From assembly GCF_003651185.1 (NCBI RefSeq), contig NZ_RCDC01000008.1, positions 154,431-218,430 of the forward strand: a stretch of 64,000 nt of DNA. Direction: 5' to 3'. This DNA comes from Stenotrophomonas rhizophila (GTDB lineage: Bacteria; Pseudomonadota; Gammaproteobacteria; Xanthomonadales; Xanthomonadaceae). Position numbers and translations under genes: made by a program. This document shows, in pieces, positions 31,579-39,497 of this stretch. Each line of letters starts with the position of its first letter. Within the stretch, counting starts at the first letter, position 1. Under the pieces are notes generated by a model. The model was not told the DNA's origin and searched no databases. It was given only the letters and a program-made list of their open reading frames with translations.

Positions 31579-33063
31579 TCACACGTCCGCGCTGACGGTG
31601 CGCCCCCGTGCCCACTCGCGCAGCGCAGTGACCTGTTCGGCCATCAGCACCGATAGCGGCCGGCTGCCGCGGATCTCCTGCATCAACAGTTCGGTATCCA
31701 GCACACGCGATTCGGCATGCGCGGCGTACAGCCCCGACACCACCGCCTGTTCGATCTCCGCACCGGAGAAGCCATCCACCGCGGCCGCCAGCGCGGGCAG
31801 TGCGAAGTCGTCGGCATTGAGCTGGCGCTTGCCCAGATGCAGGCGCAGCAGTTCGACCCGGGTGTTGGCGTCGGGCAGATCGACGAAGAAGATCTCGTCG
31901 AAACGGCCCTTGCGCAGCAGCTCGGCCGGCAGTTCATGCACCTGGTTGGCGGTGGCGACGATGAATACCGTGCTCTTGCGCTCGGCCAGCCAGGTCAGCA
32001 GGTGGCCGAGCACCCGGCGCGACACGCCGCCATCTTCGCCGCCACTGGCCAGGCCTTTCTCGATCTCGTCGATCCACAGCACGCAGGGGGCCAGCTGCTC
32101 GGCCGAGGCGAGCGCGTCGCGCAGGTTCTTCTCGGTCTCGCCGTGGTACTTGTCGTACAGGCTGCCGAAGTCCAACCGCAGCAGCGGTACGCCGAAACCG
32201 GCCGCCGTTGCCTTGGCCAGCATTGATTTGCCGCAGCCCTGCACGCCGAGCAGCAGCATGCCCTTGGGCGGGTCCAGGCCGGCCGGGCCCGCGCCGCCCA
32301 GGAACACCGGCCGGCGCTGGTTGACCCAGCGCTTGAGCCGGTTGGCGCCCGCCACATCGGCAAAGCGGGTGGTGTCGTACTCGTAGTGCAGGTGGCCGGC
32401 GCGGTTGAGCAACTCGAACTTGAGCCGGGCCAGCTGTGGCAGGTCGTCCTGGCTGAGCGCGCCATCGGCGAAGATCAGCTGCCGGGCGATCCGGCGCGCG
32501 TCGACCAGGCTCAGCCCGCGCAGGTTGTGCAGGATCTTCTGGACCGCCTCGTTGTCCACCTCCACGCGCCGCCCGCCGTTCTCGCGGGCATAGGCTTCGG
32601 CTTCCTCGCGCAGCATCTTCAGCAGCGCGTTGAGGTCGGGCAGGCGCGGGTTGAAGCGGGTGGCCAGCGCTTCCAGCTCGGCCGGCAGCTCGACCTTGGC
32701 CCCGACCAGCACCAGCACGTGGGCCTCGCAGTGCCGCCGCTGGATCAGGTCGCGCAGGGCGCGCTGGTGGCTGGCATAGCCCAGGTAGGGGTGGAAATCG
32801 AGCAGCAGATAGATACCGCGCTGCTCGGCCTGGCGGATCATCTGCAGGGCCGAACTGGCATCGGGCGGGCCGACCGGGTCGTCCTCGCGGTCCATGTCGA
32901 TCCGGCGCAGGCCCTCGGTGATCGACCAGCGGTGCAGGGCCCGCCAGACATGCATCAGGGTCTGGCGGAACAGCTCCACCACCCGGCCCTCATCCTGGGT
33001 CTCGATGATGATCAGCGGGGTGTTGGCGCGGATCAGCGCGCTCAGGTCCTGTAGTTCGCTCAT
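31579..33063 (-). CDS. AAA+ ATPase, Ycf46-like
   Basis: A 494-residue ATPase. The N-terminal half (about 1-240) contains LIIIETQDEGRV and a degenerate P-loop-type domain. The C-terminal half is a classical AAA module: Walker A GVQGCGKS near 273-280, Walker B CVLWIDEIEKG near 320-330, sensor ATANQ, and an arginine finger segment LRKGRFDEIFFVDLPD. The arrangement is that of chloroplast/cyanobacterial Ycf46 and its bacterial relatives. No membrane segment or protease domain follows. Start at 33063 is the ATG that gives a conserved N-terminus. Function unknown; a remodelling or chaperone role is inferred. Confidence 0.85.
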   Translation of the reverse strand: MSELQDLSALIRANTPLIIIETQDEGRVVELFRQTLMHVWRALHRWSITEGLRRIDMDREDDPVGPPDASSALQMIRQAEQRGIYLLLDFHPYLGYASHQRALRDLIQRRHCEAHVLVLVGAKVELPAELEALATRFNPRLPDLNALLKMLREEAEAYARENGGRRVEVDNEAVQKILHNLRGLSLVDARRIARQLIFADGALSQDDLPQLARLKFELLNRAGHLHYEYDTTRFADVAGANRLKRWVNQRRPVFLGGAGPAGLDPPKGMLLLGVQGCGKSMLAKATAAGFGVPLLRLDFGSLYDKYHGETEKNLRDALASAEQLAPCVLWIDEIEKGLASGGEDGGVSRRVLGHLLTWLAERKSTVFIVATANQVHELPAELLRKGRFDEIFFVDLPDANTRVELLRLHLGKRQLNADDFALPALAAAVDGFSGAEIEQAVVSGLYAAHAESRVLDTELLMQEIRGSRPLSVLMAEQVTALREWARGRTVSADV

Positions 33064-33195
33064 GCTGGCGGTCAGTCCATTGGAACCATCCACGATAGCA
33101 AAGCCGTGGCCGTCGGTTCTGGTTCAGCGCTGCGACTATCTCCGTCACAGGCGCCGGTGTAGGCTGCGGGAACGTTCCCCGGAAGCGAGGCTTGC

Positions 33196-33828
33196 ATGAA
33201 GACGATCCTGGTGGCCGGTTCCAAGGGCGGGGTGGGCAAGACCACCGTCGCCACCCACCTGGCGGCGCATTCGGCATTGGAAGGCAAACGGACCGTCCTG
33301 GCCGATGCCGATCCCCAGGGCTCCAGCACCCGCTGGGCGCAACGCCGCTCGGTTCTGGAAAGCGCCGTGCTGCCGATCGACGTGTATCGCAAAAAGAGCT
33401 GGGAACGACTGGTTCCCGAGGGCACCGACGAGGTCATCATCGATGCTCCGGCCGGTGCGATGGCCGACGATATTCCGCATTTCCTTGATGTTGCCGATGC
33501 GGTGGTGGTCCCCGTGCTGCCCTCCGCGCTGGATATCGAAGCCATCGTCGGCTTCCTCAACAGCCTGTCGCGCGTGCCCCGCGTCCACAACCGCAGCCTG
33601 CCGGTCGGGTTGGTGCTCAACCGCACCAAACCCTGGACGCAGACCTCGCAACAGGCGATACAGATGTTGGCCGATTGGCCGTATGAGGTCGTCGCGCAGT
33701 TGCGCGACAGCCAAAGCTATGTGGTGATGGTCGGGCTCGGACGGAGTCTGTTCGACTACCGCTCGGCCCAGGTGCGCGAGCACCAGAATGACTGGGAGCC
33801 GCTGTTGAAGTGGCTGAAGAAAGCCTGA
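33196..33828 (+). CDS. ParA family ATPase without ParB partner
   Basis: A 210-residue deviant-Walker ATPase. KGGVGKTT is at 10-17, ADADPQGSSTRW near 35 and IIDAPAGAMADD near 79 are the ParA/MinD signatures. No parB gene or parS-like site adjoins. It is compact, so it is an orphan ParA of the type that positions cell structures or helps assemble envelope machinery. It is followed 13 bases later by sixA and then by yceI-like and phospholipase D genes in one run. Confidence 0.9.
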   Translation: MKTILVAGSKGGVGKTTVATHLAAHSALEGKRTVLADADPQGSSTRWAQRRSVLESAVLPIDVYRKKSWERLVPEGTDEVIIDAPAGAMADDIPHFLDVADAVVVPVLPSALDIEAIVGFLNSLSRVPRVHNRSLPVGLVLNRTKPWTQTSQQAIQMLADWPYEVVAQLRDSQSYVVMVGLGRSLFDYRSAQVREHQNDWEPLLKWLKKA

Positions 33829-33841
33829 CACGAGAGATCCC

Positions 33842-34318
33842 ATGCGAGAACTGATACTGCTGCGTCACGCCCATGCTGAAACCGCCAGCACCGGCCAGGC
33901 CGATCTGGACCGCCCGCTGTCGCCGGTCGGTCTGGCCGAAGCCGAGGCCGCCGGCCGCTGGCTCAAGGAAAACAATCTGCTGCCGGACTGCGTGCTCTGC
34001 TCGCCGTCGCGGCGGACCCGCGAAACCCTGGAAGCCGTCCTGGGCATCACCGGCTTCGTCGAGAAGCGGCTGGAGGACGCCGTCTACGAGGCCACCCCCG
34101 GCACCCTGATGGGGTTGATCGATGCGCGCCGCGATGTGGACCGCCTGCTGGTGGTGGGCCATAACCCCGGCCTGGAGCAACTGGTGGCCCTGATGAGCGA
34201 GGGCACCAGCAGCGACTACCGCGGCATGCCGCCGGGCGGGATCGCGGTACTGGCCTTCGACCGTGAGGCCGCCATCGAGCCTGGCGTGGCCAGCCTGACC
34301 GCCTTCTGGTGGCCGTAA
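33842..34318 (+). CDS. sixA: Phosphohistidine phosphatase SixA
   Basis: A 158-residue histidine-phosphatase-superfamily protein. LLRHAHAE holds the catalytic pair R8-H9; LCSPSRRTRET and VVGHNPGLEQL supply the other phosphate-site residues. The size matches SixA, which dephosphorylates histidines on phosphorelay proteins. It lies 13 bases after the ParA gene and 3 bases before the YceI gene. The phosphorelay partner is not in this window. Confidence 0.9.
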   Translation: MRELILLRHAHAETASTGQADLDRPLSPVGLAEAEAAGRWLKENNLLPDCVLCSPSRRTRETLEAVLGITGFVEKRLEDAVYEATPGTLMGLIDARRDVDRLLVVGHNPGLEQLVALMSEGTSSDYRGMPPGGIAVLAFDREAAIEPGVASLTAFWWP

Positions 34319-34321
34319 GCA

Positions 34322-34918
34322 GTGTGGGCAGTCCGTGCGACGTGGTTCGGGCTGCTGTTGATGGCAGGGGCGGTGCATGCCGCCCCGCCGTCGTCGGTAC
34401 CGGCTCCGACCAGCCATGCCCTGGCCTTCGATACGGCCAGCTCGCGCTTCGGGTTTGAGATCCGCACGCGGCTGGGACAGCGCATCGAAGGCGTGTTCCC
34501 GCGCTTTGAAGGCAACATCGAGGTGCTCTCCGACGGTCGCCACCAGGTGCACCTGCGGATGTTCACCCGTTACGTGGAAATCCCCGGCAAACCCCGCTAC
34601 ACCGGCTGGATGCGCGGCGAGGAGTTCTTCGACTCGGCGCGCTACCCGGTGGTCGAGTTCGATTCACTGCCCTACTGGCCGGAGGTGGTGGACAAGGGCG
34701 GCAGCATCCAGGGCCGGCTGATCCTGCGCGGGGTCAGCCACCCGGAGACCCTGCGGGTCGAGCCGCCGGCCTGTGCCCGGGCCGGGTATGATTGCGATGT
34801 GGTCAGCCGCGGTACCGTCCAACGTGGCCGGTATGGAATGGACAGCTGGCAGTTAGCCCTGAGTGATCGAGTGACCTTTGTATTGCGTGCGCGTCTGAGC
34901 GAGGCGCCGAAACCGTGA
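34322..34918 (+). CDS. YceI family exported protein
   Basis: A 198-residue protein starting at GTG 34322. The signal peptide (WFGLLLMAGAVHAAP) is followed by a lipocalin-like YceI domain: FDTASSRFGFEIRTRLGQRIEGVFPRFEG, then FFDSARYPVVEFDS and GRLILRGVSHPETL. Members bind isoprenoid or other lipids in the periplasm. The two Cys in CARAGYDC near residue 148-154 may form a disulfide. Its TGA overlaps the GTG of the following phospholipase gene. Confidence 0.88.
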   Translation: MWAVRATWFGLLLMAGAVHAAPPSSVPAPTSHALAFDTASSRFGFEIRTRLGQRIEGVFPRFEGNIEVLSDGRHQVHLRMFTRYVEIPGKPRYTGWMRGEEFFDSARYPVVEFDSLPYWPEVVDKGGSIQGRLILRGVSHPETLRVEPPACARAGYDCDVVSRGTVQRGRYGMDSWQLALSDRVTFVLRARLSEAPKP

Positions 34919-36948
34919 ACCCATTGCTGCGTCTGTTGGTGCTGGCAACGCTGTTGCTGGGCAGCGGCTGTGCCTCGCTGTCCAATGCCGAGCGTGACCG
35001 CGCGGCCGGCATCGCCGTGCAGGCGCGCTCGACCGTGGTCGACTGCGACCAGCCGGATCGCTGTGCGCTGGATTCGCCGCTGCGCGCCCTCGGTGGCCGT
35101 GCGTTCGCCGAATCCCACGCCGGCCAGCCGCGCCACTATGCGACCCTCCTGGACGAAGGCGAGGTCTCGCTGGTCGCGCGGTTGAACCTGATCCGCAGCG
35201 CCACCCGCAGCATCGACCTGCAGACCTACATCTTCGACAAGGACGACAGCGCCCGGCTGGTGCTGGACGAACTGCAGGCGGCCGCCCGCCGCGGGGTCAA
35301 GGTGCGGGTGCTGATCGACCAGCTCTCGGCGATCTCCGATCTGGAGATTCTCGGCGCCCTGTCCGGCAGCCATGCAAATTTTTCGCTGCGGGTCTACAAC
35401 CCGACCTTCGGCAAGGCACGCCTGAACTACTTCGACTACGCCGCCAGCGTGGTCTGCTGCTTCCGCCGCTTCAACCAGCGCATGCACAACAAGCTGCTGG
35501 TGGTCGACGATGCGTTGGGCGTGGTCGGTGGGCGCAATTACCAGGACGACTATTACGACTGGGACAGTGAATACAACTTCCGCGACCGCGACGTGATCGT
35601 GGCCGGCCCGGAGGTGCGCGAGATGGCCGCCAACTTCGATGCCTTCTGGCGCGCGCCGCGCAGCGTGCCGGCCGAGCGTCTCAACGATGTGGGGCGAACA
35701 TTGCTCCGCCAGGGCGTACCGGCCATGCCGCCGGCCGACTTCCGGCGGCCGGAGCGGGTCGAGCGGGTCAGCGAAGAAGCCAACGATCCGGAGTTCGTGC
35801 GGCGTACCTTCGTGGACACCGCCCTGCCGGTGGCCTCGGTGCAGTACGTCGCGGACCTGCCACGCAAACATCGCCGCGAACGCGCCAGCCAGCCGGCCAA
35901 CGGCCAGCACGTGACCGAGCCGCAACTGGATGCGTTGATCGCCAGCGCGCAGTCCGAAGTGCTGCTGCAGACCCCCTATCTGGTCCTGTCCAAGCCGGCG
36001 CAGCAGCTGTTCCGCACCCTGCGCAAGCGCGAGCAGGCGCCGCGGGTGGTGGTCTCGACCAACAGCCTGGCCGCCACCGACAACCCGATCGTCTACGCGC
36101 TGTCCTACAAGTACAAACGCCGCAACCTGCGCGAGCTCGGCTTCAACATCTACGAGTTCAAGCCATTCCCGCTGGATGCGCCGGTGGATTACCGCAATCT
36201 GCTGCCCGCACCGCTGGGGAGCGAGGTGCCGCCGTCGCAGGGCAAGCGCAGCAGCCTGCTCGGTGGCAGCGCGGCCGGCAGCAATGCGCGCGGCAGCGCC
36301 GACAACCGTGCCAGCAGCGGCCCGCGTCGAGGGAGTGCCGATCGCAACAGCGCCAGCGGTCGCCGCCGCAGTACCGATGGCAGCGAAGTCGAGCGCCGCG
36401 TGCTGCGTGCCGAAACCCGGCCCTCGTTCCTGGGCACCAAGGCGGTCAACAAGCCGCTGCCGGTCACCCGCAAGGGCGCGCGCATGGGCCTGCACGCCAA
36501 GTCGATGGTGGTGGACCGCCGCATCGGCGTGGTCGGCACGCACAACTTCGATCCGCGCAGTGAGAACTACAACACCGAAGGGGCGGTGATCATCGATGAC
36601 CCGGTGTTCGCCGAGGCGCTGGCGCAGAGCATCCTGCGCGACATCCACCCGCAGAACTCCTGGGTGGTCGCGCCGCGTGCCAAGCCGCCGGTGCTGTCCG
36701 GCCTGAACTACAGCGTCGGCAAGGCCTCCGAGGCGTTGCCGGTGCTCGATTTCTGGCCGTGGCGCTACGCCACTGATTACGAATTCCAGCCCGGGCCCGC
36801 GTGCCCGGCTCCGCTCAAGCGGCAGGACCCGGCCTTCCACACCTGTTATGTCGCCGTCGGTGACTTCCCCGAAGTGAATGTCGGGCCGAAGTGGCTGCTG
36901 GTGCGCATGCTCACCGCCTTCGGCGCCGGGCTGGTCCCGATCCTGTAA
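34915..36948 (+). CDS. Phospholipase D/cardiolipin synthase-like lipoprotein
   Basis: A 677-residue protein with a lipoprotein signal (LLVLATLLLGSGC). The two HKD motifs are HNKLLVVDD from H191 and HAKSMVVDR from H527, each followed by the GG-x-N or GTHNFD segment (VVGGRNYQDDYYDW and VVGTHNFDPRSENYN). This is the layout of ClsC-like cardiolipin synthases and periplasmic PLD enzymes. Between them lies a Ser/Arg/Gly-rich low-complexity insert at about 442-495. The start is GTG overlapping the previous stop as GTGA. With the nearby acyltransferase gene this suggests membrane lipid work (inference). Confidence 0.9.
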   Translation: MNPLLRLLVLATLLLGSGCASLSNAERDRAAGIAVQARSTVVDCDQPDRCALDSPLRALGGRAFAESHAGQPRHYATLLDEGEVSLVARLNLIRSATRSIDLQTYIFDKDDSARLVLDELQAAARRGVKVRVLIDQLSAISDLEILGALSGSHANFSLRVYNPTFGKARLNYFDYAASVVCCFRRFNQRMHNKLLVVDDALGVVGGRNYQDDYYDWDSEYNFRDRDVIVAGPEVREMAANFDAFWRAPRSVPAERLNDVGRTLLRQGVPAMPPADFRRPERVERVSEEANDPEFVRRTFVDTALPVASVQYVADLPRKHRRERASQPANGQHVTEPQLDALIASAQSEVLLQTPYLVLSKPAQQLFRTLRKREQAPRVVVSTNSLAATDNPIVYALSYKYKRRNLRELGFNIYEFKPFPLDAPVDYRNLLPAPLGSEVPPSQGKRSSLLGGSAAGSNARGSADNRASSGPRRGSADRNSASGRRRSTDGSEVERRVLRAETRPSFLGTKAVNKPLPVTRKGARMGLHAKSMVVDRRIGVVGTHNFDPRSENYNTEGAVIIDDPVFAEALAQSILRDIHPQNSWVVAPRAKPPVLSGLNYSVGKASEALPVLDFWPWRYATDYEFQPGPACPAPLKRQDPAFHTCYVAVGDFPEVNVGPKWLLVRMLTAFGAGLVPIL

Positions 36949-36973
36949 GTCTGCAACCCCACGGAGAAGCTGC

Positions 36974-37411
36974 ATGTCCCAGGTATTCCGCGACGCGGTG
37001 TCCATCGAAGCGCTCAACGCGCTCAGCCGCAACACGCTCATCGAGCACCTGGGCATCGCGTTCACCGCCGCCGGCGAGGACTGGATCAGCGCGACCATGC
37101 CGGTCGACGAACGCACCCGCCAGCCGTACGGCATCCTGCACGGTGGCGCCTCGGTGGTGCTGGCGGAAACCCTCGGCAGCAGCGCCGGCAATCTGTGCGT
37201 GGATACCACGCAGCAGGTCTGCGTGGGGCTGGAAATCAACGCCAACCACATCCGCGCCGTGCGCGCCGGCACCGTCACCGGCACCGCGCGTGCGGTGCAT
37301 GTCGGGCGCAGCACCCAGGTCTGGGACATCCGCATCGAGGACGAGGCCGGCAAGCTGGTCTGCACCTCGCGGTTGACCCTGGCGGTGGTGCCCGCCGTGC
37401 GCCCGGGCTGA
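36974..37411 (+). CDS. Hotdog-fold thioesterase (PaaI/MenI type)
   Basis: A 145-residue acyl-CoA thioesterase of the 4HBT class. The active-site segment is RQPYGILHGGASVVLAETLGS with the catalytic Glu near residue 68, and the C-terminal half has ISATMPV, VGLEINANHIR and TGTARAVHVGRSTQVW. The length and the HGG motif are typical of PaaI/YbgC-like or MenI-like enzymes. It begins at ATG 36974 with GGAG upstream, 25 bases after the phospholipase gene. Substrate unknown. Confidence 0.9.
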   Translation: MSQVFRDAVSIEALNALSRNTLIEHLGIAFTAAGEDWISATMPVDERTRQPYGILHGGASVVLAETLGSSAGNLCVDTTQQVCVGLEINANHIRAVRAGTVTGTARAVHVGRSTQVWDIRIEDEAGKLVCTSRLTLAVVPAVRPG

Positions 37412-37592
37412 TCGCGCGCATGGCACGGATGCTGTGTTGCGTGGCCCACCACAGTGCGCCGGCGCATGTGGGGACGGCCGTTGTGCCGCCGGTGGCCGTT
37501 GGCTTGACGGCTTGCGGCGGCTGGCTTGCGCACGCCATCGATTTGTCCGGATTCCGCTGGCAGAGCCTGCGGCGCTCGGGTATCGTTCGCGG

Positions 37593-38384
37593 ATGAATTC
37601 CCCCACTCCGGCCTCACGTGGCGGCGTGGCGCGTGTGTGCCGTTACCTGTACCGCGTTCCGCTGCTGCTGGTCCACCTGTTGCTGTTCCTGCCGATGCTG
37701 CTGATCGCCATGCTGCCGCCGTGGGGGCGCGTGCGCGTGGGCGAACGGACGTTCGAACATGCGGCGGTGAACGCCTGGTCGGCCGGCCTGATGTGGATCT
37801 TCGGCTTTCGCCTGCACCGGATCGGCACGCCGCTGCCGGGTGCGGTGCTGTTCGTGGCCAACCATGTCAGCTGGGTCGATATCTCGATGCTGCACAGCCA
37901 GCGGATGATGGGCTTCGTGGCCAAGCAGGAGATCGCCGGCTGGCCGGTGGTCGGTTGGCTGGCCGCGCGCGGGCAGACCATTTTCCACCAGCGTGGCAGC
38001 ACCGAATCGCTGGGTGGCGTGATGCAGGAAATGGTCGTGCGCCTGCGCGAAGGCAAGGCGGTCGGCGTGTTCCCCGAAGGGCGCACCCGCGGTGGCCATG
38101 AAGTCGGCCCGTTCCATGCGCGCATCTTCCAGGCCGCGGTCGAGACCCAGGTCCCGATCCAGCCGGTCGCGCTGCGCTATGGCTGGCGCGGTGACGCGCA
38201 GACCATTGTTGCGTTCGGCCCGAAAGAGAGTTTCTTCGCCAACTTCCTGCGTCTGCTGGGAGAGCCGGCACGGCGGGCCGAGGTCCACTTCCTCGCGCCC
38301 ATTGATACCCACGATCTGGAAGGCCGTCGCCGCATCGCAGAAACCTCGCGTGCGCGCATCCTGGCGGCCATGTCCGCCGAGTAA
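37593..38384 (+). CDS. 1-acyl-glycerol-3-phosphate acyltransferase family
   Basis: A 263-residue membrane-bound acyltransferase. A hydrophobic segment (LLLVHLLLFLPMLLIAMLPP, about 24-43) precedes the motif NHVSWVD (the NHxxxxD type) and FPEGRTRGG, the substrate-binding motif. Members acylate lysophosphatidic acid or related lipids. It has 181 bases of non-coding DNA upstream with no feature that I recognise. It may work with the nearby phospholipase and thioesterase in lipid turnover (inference). Confidence 0.9.
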   Translation: MNSPTPASRGGVARVCRYLYRVPLLLVHLLLFLPMLLIAMLPPWGRVRVGERTFEHAAVNAWSAGLMWIFGFRLHRIGTPLPGAVLFVANHVSWVDISMLHSQRMMGFVAKQEIAGWPVVGWLAARGQTIFHQRGSTESLGGVMQEMVVRLREGKAVGVFPEGRTRGGHEVGPFHARIFQAAVETQVPIQPVALRYGWRGDAQTIVAFGPKESFFANFLRLLGEPARRAEVHFLAPIDTHDLEGRRRIAETSRARILAAMSAE

Positions 38385-38437
38385 GCGGTGGTGTTCCTTC
38401 ACACGCCAGCGTCGCGGCCGGGAGCAGGCTCGCGCCC

Positions 38438-39436
38438 ATGTTGACTGCTGCCGACTATCATCCCCCGCGTTGGCTGCGCAATCCGCACCTGCAGTCGATG
38501 CTCAGCTCCAGCCGGATGCGCATGCAGCGCGGCCTTGCACTGCTTGCGGCCACCGGCGCGCACACCGACGAACTCATTCTCGATGGCGGCGAAGGCGTCC
38601 GCCTGCAGGGCTGGCACAGCTATATCCAGGGGCGCCAGCCGATCGGAATGGCGTTGCTGCTGCATGGCTGGGAAGGCAGTGCCGAATCCAGCTACATGCG
38701 CATGACCGCCGCGCGGCTGCTGGAAGAGGGCTACGACGTGGTGCGGCTGAACTTCCGCGACCACGGCAACACCCACCATCTCAACCCCGGCATCTTCCAC
38801 TCCAACCGCATCGATGAAGTGGTGCAGGCTGCCGGGGATATCGCCCGGCGCTGGCCCGAGCTGCCCCTGGTCGCGGCCGGCTACTCGCTGGGCGGCAACT
38901 TCGTGCTCCGCCTGGCACTGCGTGCGCCCTCGGCCGGCGTGCCACTGCGCCGCGTGGCCTCGGTCTGCCCGGTGCTGGACCCGGCGATCACGATGGAAAG
39001 CATCGAGAACGGCCCGGCAATGTACGACTGGTACTTCCGGCGTAAATGGGCTGGCTCGCTGCGCCGCAAGCGCGATCTGTTTCCCGAGCTGAGCGACTGG
39101 GACGACCGTGTGCTCAAGCTGGACATCCGCGCGCTGACCGCCTGGCTGGTCGAGCACCACACCGAGTTCGGCTCGCTGCAGGCCTACTTCGATGGCTACT
39201 CCATCGCGGGTGATCGCCTGGCCGGGTTGCAGGTGCCGGCCGACATCCTGATGGCCCAGGACGATCCGGTGATCCCGTTCGCCACCTTCAACGGCTGGCG
39301 CCTGCCGGCCCATGCCCACCTGGAAATCGCCCCCTGGGGCGGCCACTGCGGCTTCCTGGAGAACTGGCGCGGCGATGGCTTCTCCGAGCGCTGGGTAGCC
39401 CAGCGGTTGCGGATCGAGGCCAATACGCCCGCCTGA
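38438..39436 (+). CDS. YheT-type alpha/beta hydrolase
   Basis: A 332-residue hydrolase. The N-terminal RWLRNPHLQSML is the YheT signature. HGWEGSAESSYM holds the oxyanion hole, GYSLGGNF the nucleophilic serine, and the late histidine is likely in WGGHCGFLE; the acid is in the AQDDPVIP segment. Start ATG at 38438. It is separated by 53 bases from the acyltransferase. The substrate is unknown in this family. Confidence 0.9.
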   Translation: MLTAADYHPPRWLRNPHLQSMLSSSRMRMQRGLALLAATGAHTDELILDGGEGVRLQGWHSYIQGRQPIGMALLLHGWEGSAESSYMRMTAARLLEEGYDVVRLNFRDHGNTHHLNPGIFHSNRIDEVVQAAGDIARRWPELPLVAAGYSLGGNFVLRLALRAPSAGVPLRRVASVCPVLDPAITMESIENGPAMYDWYFRRKWAGSLRRKRDLFPELSDWDDRVLKLDIRALTAWLVEHHTEFGSLQAYFDGYSIAGDRLAGLQVPADILMAQDDPVIPFATFNGWRLPAHAHLEIAPWGGHCGFLENWRGDGFSERWVAQRLRIEANTPA

Positions 39437-39497
39437 CCGGGCGTTCTGGCCGTCCGGCCCCGCTACAATCGGGGTTTGCCCTCGAGTTCGGACCGTC

